Positions 60,629-64,000 of a stretch of DNA of 64,000 bases are shown piece by piece; positions within the stretch are counted from its first letter, which is position 1; each line of letters starts with the position of its first letter. The position numbers and the translations under genes are program-made. Below the pieces are notes generated by a model. That model was not told the DNA's origin. It saw only the letters and a program-made list of their open reading frames with translations, and did not search any database. Source of the DNA: Streptomyces luteolus (GTDB taxonomy: Bacteria; Actinomycetota; Actinomycetes; Streptomycetales; Streptomycetaceae); contig NZ_JASCIS010000015.1 of NCBI RefSeq assembly GCF_029968015.1, positions 1-64,000 of the forward strand. The letters are read 5' to 3'.

Positions 60629-61725
60629 GCGGACTTCCTCACGTCGGCGCCGACGGCATCGGCGAGCGTGGCGTACGGGCTGGTGTTCAGGCGGGCGGCG
60701 AGGCCCTTGTGCAACGCGCGCATCCAGAACGGGCCCTCGTAGATGAAGGCGCTGTAGCCCTGGACGAGGGTGGCTCCGGCGAGGATGCGCTGCCAGGCGT
60801 CCTCGGCGTTCTCGATGCCGCCGACGCCGACGAGCGTGATCCGGTCCCCCACGCGCGCGTAGAGGCGGCGCAGGACTTCGAGGGAGCGTTCCTTCAGCGG
60901 CGCCCCCGAGAGGCCGCCGGTCTCCTGGCACAGAGCGGGGTCGGACGTGAGGCCCTCGCGCCCGATGGTCGTGTTGGTGGCGATGATCCCGTCGAGGCCG
61001 AGCTCCACGGCGAGGTCGGCGACCGCGTCTACGTCCTCGTCCGGCAGGTCCGGGGCGATCTTGACGAGCAGCGGGACGCGGCGGCCGGTGACCGTGCGGT
61101 CGGCGGCTTCGCGTACGGCCACCAGGAGCGGGCGCAGGGACTCGGTGGCCTGGAGGTTGCGCAGGCCGGGGGTGTTGGGCGAGGAGACGTTCACGACCAA
61201 GTAGTCCGCGTGCCGGGCGAGGCGCACGGTGGACTTCACGTAGTCGGCGGCCGCCTCCTCCTCGGGGACGACCTTGGTCTTGCCGATGTTCACGCCCACG
61301 ACGGGCTTGAAGACGGGCACGCGCGCGTGGAGGCGGTCGGCGACGGCCGCCGAGCCGTCGTTGTTGAAGCCCATGCGGTTGATCAGGGCGCGGTCCGGGA
61401 CGAGCCGGAACAGGCGCTTCTTGGGGTTGCCGGGCTGCGGCTCGCCGGTGACGGTGCCGATCTCGACGTGGTCGAAGCCGAGCATCGCCATGCCGTCGAT
61501 CGCGACGGCGTTCTTGTCGAAGCCGGCGGCGAGGCCGAAGGGCCCGTGCATGCGCAGGCCGAGGGCCTCGGTGCGCAGCTCCTTGAAGCGCGGGGCCAGG
61601 GCCGCGGCCACGAACGTACGGAGCACCGGGACGCGGGCGGCGAGGCGGATCCAGCGGAAGGCCAGGTGGTGCGCCTGCTCCGGGTCCATCCGCTGGAAGA
61701 CCAGGTGGAAGAAGAACTTGTACAT
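60625..61725 (-). CDS. pyrD: Dihydroorotate dehydrogenase (quinone), class 2
   Basis: A 366-aa class 2 PyrD, membrane-associated and quinone-linked. The N-terminus MYKFFFHLVFQRMDPEQAHH is the membrane-binding helix; LAAGFDKNAVAIDGM, VNVSSPNTPGLR (catalytic Ser) and GVGGIENAEDAW bind FMN and substrate. ATG 61725 gives the conserved start, with GAGGA upstream. Confidence 0.96.
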   Translation of the reverse strand: MYKFFFHLVFQRMDPEQAHHLAFRWIRLAARVPVLRTFVAAALAPRFKELRTEALGLRMHGPFGLAAGFDKNAVAIDGMAMLGFDHVEIGTVTGEPQPGNPKKRLFRLVPDRALINRMGFNNDGSAAVADRLHARVPVFKPVVGVNIGKTKVVPEEEAAADYVKSTVRLARHADYLVVNVSSPNTPGLRNLQATESLRPLLVAVREAADRTVTGRRVPLLVKIAPDLPDEDVDAVADLAVELGLDGIIATNTTIGREGLTSDPALCQETGGLSGAPLKERSLEVLRRLYARVGDRITLVGVGGIENAEDAWQRILAGATLVQGYSAFIYEGPFWMRALHKGLAARLNTSPYATLADAVGADVRKSA

Positions 61726-61770
61726 GAAGGGTGTCCTCGGGGAACTCATGAAGCTCGTCCAGCTCACGAA

Positions 61771-61800
61771 GAGGGGGACACCGTTTCCGGTGTCCCCCTC
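61771..61800 (-). terminator. Terminator of carB
   Basis: GAGGGGGACACCG (61771-61783) pairs exactly with CGGTGTCCCCCTC (61788-61800), a TTTC loop between. It lies just after the carB stop, so pyrD is probably expressed from read-through or its own promoter. Confidence 0.85.
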
Positions 61801-61808
61801 CCCGATCG

Positions 61809-64000
<2,192 letters not shown>

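Overview
The window is high-GC actinobacterial chromosome, almost certainly from a Streptomyces. Evidence: strong G/C bias at third codon positions, many GTG starts, four-base start/stop overlaps, a sIHF gene in front of gmk, and a DasR-type site upstream of a chitinase gene. From memory, the gene order chiD - small membrane protein - C39-like peptidase - AAA ATPase - CNNM pair - hisG/hisE - rib genes - guaB1 - rpe - rsmB - fmt - priA - metK - coaBC - rpoZ - gmk - sIHF - pyrF - pyrD - carB resembles the Streptomyces core. No rRNA, tRNA, prophage or CRISPR was seen.

Layout. 1-3.3 kb: acyl-CoA dehydrogenase, secreted GH18 chitinase with DasR-like sites, 50-aa membrane protein. 3.4-12.9 kb: a plus-strand, beta-oxidation-like catabolic island (LysR regulator, enoyl-CoA hydratase family, MFS transporter, CoA-transferase III, two acyl-CoA dehydrogenases, thiolase, nitronate monooxygenase family). 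It looks recently disabled: the LysR gene carries a one-base frameshift and the thiolase gene is split by a 279-bp MITE. 13-20.8 kb: Tat-exported C39-like protease, uridine-kinase-like P-loop protein, a candidate small RNA, AAA ATPase with TPR-like front end, two CNNM/CBS membrane proteins. 20.3-26.5 kb: a minus-strand riboflavin-histidine operon (ribD-ribE-ribM-ribBA-ribH-hisE-hisG-PH protein) behind an FMN riboswitch. 26.6-28.6 kb: an ECF41-type sigma factor gene split by a second, related MITE, followed by its probable target, an SDR-type oxidoreductase gene. 28.8-34.5 kb: ROK regulator with divergent MFS gene, NCS2 permease, DUF5995-like protein, F420-type oxidoreductase. 34.6-39.5 kb: a lysine/tryptophan-2-monooxygenase-like oxidase, an omega-amidase-like hydrolase, an Lrp regulator and an amino-acid permease, with repeated TTGC boxes in both promoter regions. 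39.9-48.8 kb: guaB1, barstar with a truncated ribonuclease remnant, ATP-dependent DNA ligase, a glutamine-synthetase-like/amidohydrolase pair (a split FluG), SorC-type regulator, rpe, a P/Q-rich membrane protein. 48.9-64 kb: housekeeping block (rsmB, fmt, priA, metK, coaBC, rpoZ, gmk, sIHF, pyrF, pyrD, carB partial).

The most notable structural theme is genome plasticity. Two related non-autonomous elements inserted at CTAG and each broke a gene in a way that exact excision would repair. Dispersed intergenic repeats carry conserved terminal inverted repeats; one abuts a truncated toxin gene and a related repeat supplies the C-terminal tail of a transporter. Several tandem arrays start at, or contain, the stop codon of the adjacent gene.
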